17,347 nucleotides of DNA, taken from Victivallaceae bacterium (GTDB lineage Bacteria; Verrucomicrobiota; Lentisphaeria; Victivallales; Victivallaceae). Shown here piece after piece: positions 13,879 to 17,347 of this stretch. The translations under genes were made by a program, and so were the position numbers. How positions within the stretch are numbered: the stretch's first letter is position 1; the number at the start of each line of letters is the position of its first letter. The stretch lies in NCBI GenBank assembly GCA_028717165.1, contig JAQUOK010000013.1, positions 1 to 17,347 on the forward strand, in the 5' to 3' direction. Under the pieces are notes generated by a model, which was not told the origin of the DNA, ran no database searches, and worked only from the letters and a program-made list of their open reading frames with translations.

Positions 13879-16341
13879 ATGAAGATATTATTGAAAAAAA
13901 TCTCGCGTCTTTTGGGGGTGGCTGCATTATTCTGCGGATTGGTTCCGGGTCTGAAGATATTTGCCGGGGAAACGGATATTAATAAATTAGTAACCGATAC
14001 CCGGCAACAGCGGGAGACTCAATTTGTCCGTATCCGGCAATTAATTGAAAAAGCCCGTGACGCCGCTTATAAAGGACAATATTCGGAAGCAGGCGATTCG
14101 TATGATAAAGCAGACAGACTGCTGAAGAATTTGAGCGGACAACTTGCTGAGTTCAAAAAACATTCGCTGGAAAAAGAAATAAGAAAATTCAAGGAGAGTT
14201 GGGCAGCTTTCCTTATGAAAAAAGCCAGAAGGGCCAAACTCCAGAAAAAATTTGAAGACGCTATTAATTTTGCCGCTGAAGCAACTTTGGTTGACGTTCA
14301 CAAGAATGAAGAAGTCGGCAGGTTCATCGAGTCCTGTAAGGAAGAAAGAAAAGGAGTGGAATTCAGGAAAAAGACCACACTGTCCGAATTTAATCCTAAA
14401 GTTATCAGCAATGAGAAAGAGATAGATGCCTTATACCGCGAAGCTGAAGTTTTTTATAAGAACAGGAAATATGACAAGGTCAGACAAATTCTTGAAGGTA
14501 TATTTCTTATTGATCCTTATCACAAAAAATCAATCAGGCTTCTGGGACAAACTTATGACATGATGTACCAGTACGGCAATCAGCGCCGGGTAGCTGACGT
14601 TCAGGGGATGCTTGCCTATAACACCTGGAAATGGATTGATCCCGTGTTGCCCACCCATCTTGAGCAGGAAAGCAGTGTTACCATGACAGTCCAGCGTAAT
14701 ATCGCGTCTTCAACTTATGCTAAACTGGAAAGAATTATTTTCCCCAATATAGAATTTGACGATGCCGATATTTTTTCTGTCTGTCGTTTCCTTTCCCGCC
14801 TGAGCAAGCGTTGCGACCCCGATAAAGTGGGGGTTAATGTAATGGGCGCTTTTGATAAAAGTACAGCCGACCAGTTGTTTAAAGTTACCATGAGTTTCAG
14901 TAATATTCCAATGAGTGAAGTATTGCGTTATTTGTGTCAGAATGTCGGTCTTAAGTACAAGATAGAAGAAGGAGTGGTTATTCTCGGAACCAACGTTGAT
15001 GAGATGCAGACGGAGTATTTCCCCGTCCGCGCTGATCTGATCGCAAGTATTACCGGAACCCCGGCCGCTGATACCGGAGCTGCCGGTGCCGGCGGTGCCG
15101 GCGGCGGTGGCGGCGGTGGCGGCGGCGGAAACACCGAAAGTATGACGGAAAAGGATGCTGACTTTTTTGATAAGGAAACGACTTTTGAAGACAGCGCTGA
15201 CAAGAAAAAAGCCGCACCTACTTTGACTTCTCAGGCTTTGATGAAGTTTTTTGGAGACCGCGGTGTTAAATTCGGAAGCGATGCGACAATCGCTTACAGC
15301 AGGCGTTCCGGTAAACTGGTGGTGAAAAATACCCTCATCAATCTCAGAAGGCTTGAGGAACTGCTGCGTCAGTACGATTTGATCAATACGCCGCTGGTGC
15401 TTATTGAAACTAAAGTTATTGAGATCGGCATGACGGATGTCGAGGAACTGGGTTTCAGGTGGGATTTCAGTTTTACTAAAGGTACTGCGGGGGAATCCGG
15501 TTATTGGGGCGTGACTCAGGCATATCATCCATTGCGTTATTATCAGGATACGAACGCTACAAGTGTAAGTTATGCCGATACTTCCGATATCCCGTTTAAA
15601 GTTCTTAATCAGCTTAAAATCCTGCCGAATTTCGCGCAGGGGCTGTTCGGAAGCGATGTAACCGCCGATCTTTCTCTTTCCATAGAGGCGGTTGCCAGGA
15701 ATACCCGTACGGAGACTCTTTCCTCTCCGAAAATTATCACTACCAGCGGACATGAGGCCAATATCCGCATGGTTGAGGAAAGGTATTACCCTTCCAGTTG
15801 GGAAAATCCGGAAATTACGGTTAATAACAATACCGTCCAGCTTCAGGCCCCGATCCCGGAATTTGACGATTCCACCGATATCGGTATTCTTTTGACCGTT
15901 AACCCCGTGGTAAATCCTGACAATTATACGATTACCCTTCATGTAAAACCGGAAATTGTAAGTTTTATAAAATTTTCCGAGTATACTGTGACCGTTGAGC
16001 AGGGAACAATGGCTGAAGATGGAACGGCGACACCTTCCGTTTCCGCAGTTTATAAAATAAAGATGCCTGAAATCGGCCGCCGCAATATAGATACGCATAT
16101 AAAAGTTTATGACGGTGAAACGATTGTCCTGGGAGGTATGATCAGCAACCGCAATGTATACCGCGATGACAAGTGGCCGATCATCGGAGATATACCTCTT
16201 ATCGGCCGTTTGTTCAGCAGTCAACTGGCGCTTACGGAGCAGATCAAGCTGCTGATTTTCCTGACTGCCAGGCTGATAAATAATGATGGCGTACCTGTAC
16301 GTCGCGGAAAAGAGCAGGCCGTCCCGGACTTTTACAGATAA
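13879..16341 (+). CDS. GspD/PilQ-type outer-membrane secretin with a long helical N-terminal region
   Basis: An 820-residue protein. A signal peptide (MKILLKKISRLLGVAALFCG and on to about A29) is followed by helical, TPR-like sequence to about residue 240 (RDAAYKGQYSEAGDSYDKAD, YKNRKYDKVRQILEGIFLID). Periplasmic N-domains begin near 288 (FPNIEFDDADIFSVC) and include SFSNIPMSEVLRYLCQNVGL. A polyglycine linker interrupts at 408-417. A second N-domain (SRRSGKLVVKNTLINLRRLE) leads to the secretin core: LVLIETKVIEIG, ARNTRTETLSSPKIITTSG, TDIGILLTVNPVV, then the hallmark VYDGETIVLGGMIS (743-756) and DKWPIIGDIPLIGRLFSS. It should form the multimeric outer-membrane channel of this system. AGGA is only two bases from the ATG at 13879; the gap from the previous gene is 30 bases. 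Amuc_1098 holds the matching position in Akkermansia. Confidence 0.92.
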   Translation: MKILLKKISRLLGVAALFCGLVPGLKIFAGETDINKLVTDTRQQRETQFVRIRQLIEKARDAAYKGQYSEAGDSYDKADRLLKNLSGQLAEFKKHSLEKEIRKFKESWAAFLMKKARRAKLQKKFEDAINFAAEATLVDVHKNEEVGRFIESCKEERKGVEFRKKTTLSEFNPKVISNEKEIDALYREAEVFYKNRKYDKVRQILEGIFLIDPYHKKSIRLLGQTYDMMYQYGNQRRVADVQGMLAYNTWKWIDPVLPTHLEQESSVTMTVQRNIASSTYAKLERIIFPNIEFDDADIFSVCRFLSRLSKRCDPDKVGVNVMGAFDKSTADQLFKVTMSFSNIPMSEVLRYLCQNVGLKYKIEEGVVILGTNVDEMQTEYFPVRADLIASITGTPAADTGAAGAGGAGGGGGGGGGGNTESMTEKDADFFDKETTFEDSADKKKAAPTLTSQALMKFFGDRGVKFGSDATIAYSRRSGKLVVKNTLINLRRLEELLRQYDLINTPLVLIETKVIEIGMTDVEELGFRWDFSFTKGTAGESGYWGVTQAYHPLRYYQDTNATSVSYADTSDIPFKVLNQLKILPNFAQGLFGSDVTADLSLSIEAVARNTRTETLSSPKIITTSGHEANIRMVEERYYPSSWENPEITVNNNTVQLQAPIPEFDDSTDIGILLTVNPVVNPDNYTITLHVKPEIVSFIKFSEYTVTVEQGTMAEDGTATPSVSAVYKIKMPEIGRRNIDTHIKVYDGETIVLGGMISNRNVYRDDKWPIIGDIPLIGRLFSSQLALTEQIKLLIFLTARLINNDGVPVRRGKEQAVPDFYR
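15091..15129 (+). repeat. GGN microsatellite encoding ten consecutive glycines in the secretin
   Basis: GGC/GGT/GGA codons run in phase, broken by one GCC. They encode GG-A-G10 between the N-domains of the secretin, inside a low-complexity linker that also has Ala/Gly before it and acidic/Lys residues after it. In-frame slippage would change linker length only. Confidence 0.8.
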
Positions 16342-16371
16342 TTTTTTGGCGTGTTATTCGGAGGATACCCT

Positions 16372-17347
16372 ATGTGCCCGTTGAAATTTTTTAGATTGGG
16401 AAAAATAATGCTGAATATGCTGACTATTTTGTTGCTGGTCTGTCCTTTACTGCTTGTCGCTGATGACAGGGCGGAACGCATAGAGCAGCAGATAAATAAG
16501 AGCGTCAGTATAATGCGTTCTTCTCAACAGCAGAAAGAAGCTAAAGCGGAAAATATTATTCGTACCGCCAAGGATTTATTCGTTCACGGTAAATACAAAC
16601 AGGCGATAGATCAGTATCTGGAGGCGGTCAATATTTTGCAGACCATCGGCTTCAGCGGAGAAAGCGCCCCCTTTACTAAAAAGATCGATTACTGTAAGGA
16701 ACAGATCTATCAGTGTTACTATTACTGGGCAATGGAGCTTGTCGAAAAAGTTGAAGAAAAATCTTTCGGCAAGGATTATGCGGAAGCCATCAGGCTGTGT
16801 AATGAAGCCGCTAAAATATATCCTCCCTGCAAAAGTGAAATGGATAAAAAGATAAAAAGGTTTACTGTTCTGAAAGATGCTGCCGCCAAAAGATATGCGA
16901 CTTCTGAGAATAAGCTTGTTCCCGGGAAAAAAGAGAACACTTATGATACTCTGGTATTGCTTAAACAGGCCGAGTTGCTGGAAAAAGCGGGTAAATACGG
17001 GCTTGCCAAGGAAAAATATGAGCAAATCCTTTTGAATGACTTATATAACTATAAAGCTATTGAAGGTTTGAGGGCCGTAAATAAGATAATTGATAAGATG
17101 GGGACGCGGCGTTTGTATACCCAGGACAAGGAGCGGATGGCGGAGGTCGTTTGGGAAATGGCGACTCCGATAGTTCCTGAAGTCAGGAATGATGGGCGCC
17201 AGGCTATTGAAAAACCGATAAAAAAATACATGTCGGAAAGTAAAATCAAAGAAAAATTAAAAAGTATTATTATCCCGAGAATTGACTTTGAAGATATAAC
17301 CGTCGAGACTGCGGTCCGGCATTTGCGCGAACAAAGCAAGCAACTGG
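16372..17347 (+). CDS. Second, tandem secretin-like gene (5' part only; runs off the window)
   Basis: Open to the window end: 325 complete codons plus one base. The ATG at 16372 has GGAGG (16360-16364) at seven bases' spacing and starts a signal peptide (hydrophobic MLNMLTILLLVCPLLLVA, cleavage near residues 30-32). A TPR-like helical region follows (AKDLFVHGKYKQAIDQYLEA, LLEKAGKYGLAKEKYEQILL), then IIIPRIDFEDITVETAVRHL. The last matches the first secretin's IIFPNIEFDDADIFSVCRFL in sequence and in its place after the helical region. The two proteins are therefore probably paralogues with the same domain order. The secretin core, if present, lies beyond the window, so a truncated or accessory N-domain protein is not excluded. 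The gap to the upstream secretin is 30 bases, which implies co-expression. Confidence 0.7.
   Translation, partial: MCPLKFFRLGKIMLNMLTILLLVCPLLLVADDRAERIEQQINKSVSIMRSSQQQKEAKAENIIRTAKDLFVHGKYKQAIDQYLEAVNILQTIGFSGESAPFTKKIDYCKEQIYQCYYYWAMELVEKVEEKSFGKDYAEAIRLCNEAAKIYPPCKSEMDKKIKRFTVLKDAAAKRYATSENKLVPGKKENTYDTLVLLKQAELLEKAGKYGLAKEKYEQILLNDLYNYKAIEGLRAVNKIIDKMGTRRLYTQDKERMAEVVWEMATPIVPEVRNDGRQAIEKPIKKYMSESKIKEKLKSIIIPRIDFEDITVETAVRHLREQSKQL

Noticed and set aside
14710..16224. 504-codon open frame on the minus strand
   Set aside because: It lies opposite the secretin, whose motifs are unmistakable. Its product has no recognisable domain.
1..17347. CRISPR array, tRNA, rRNA, insertion sequence or transposase
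   Set aside because: No regularly spaced direct repeats, tRNA cloverleaf, rRNA sequence or transposase motif was seen on either strand.

Overview
The window appears to come from a Gram-negative bacterium of the PVC superphylum, most likely Lentisphaerota (Victivallis-like) or a close Verrucomicrobiota relative. This is inferred from three things. A run of genes has the order and architecture of the Akkermansia Amuc_1102-1101-1100-1099-1098 locus. Two outer-membrane secretin genes are present. A hairpin-rich intergenic sequence resembles dispersed repeats I recall from PVC genomes. No rRNA or other phylogenetic marker is present, so the assignment is provisional. Genes have mixed, roughly balanced base composition, and the gaps are AT-rich.

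Region 1 (1-3397, + strand) is a compact housekeeping operon: thiL (thiamine-phosphate kinase, missing only the first base of its ATG), tsaE (t6A tRNA modification ATPase, overlapping thiL) and uvrB (nucleotide excision repair).

Region 2 (3398-4944) is accessory in character. It holds a non-coding composite of short hairpins, a reverse-strand nucleotidyltransferase-HEPN gene whose promoter predicts a leaderless mRNA, and a 370-base upstream gap with three separate inverted repeats, one a perfect 16-bp stem. Region 3 (4945-7105) holds a convergent pair: an FG-GAP/VCBS plus ASPIC/UnbV lipoprotein-like gene and a small exported repeat protein of the LA_2272-like type. Their stop codons are 10 bases apart.

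Region 4 (7289-8687) is tpiA then secG, a common bacterial neighbour pair. A 10-bp inverted repeat lies in the gap and overlaps the predicted secG -35 box.

Region 5 (8737-17347 and beyond) is the most interesting part. It is a tightly packed + strand operon for an envelope machine related to type IV pilus and type II secretion systems: a small exported protein (Amuc_1102-like position), a PilM-PilN fusion, a PilO-like bitopic protein, a bitopic protein with a Cys4-6 cluster and two calcium-type DxDxDG loops, a full secretin, and the 5' part of a second, tandem secretin-like gene that runs off the window. The likely arrangement is as follows. The PilM domain sits in the cytoplasm joined to its own PilN membrane anchor. 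The PilO-like and Cys/Ca proteins extend through the periplasm. The secretins form the outer-membrane channel. No pilin, prepilin peptidase or motor ATPase is in the window.
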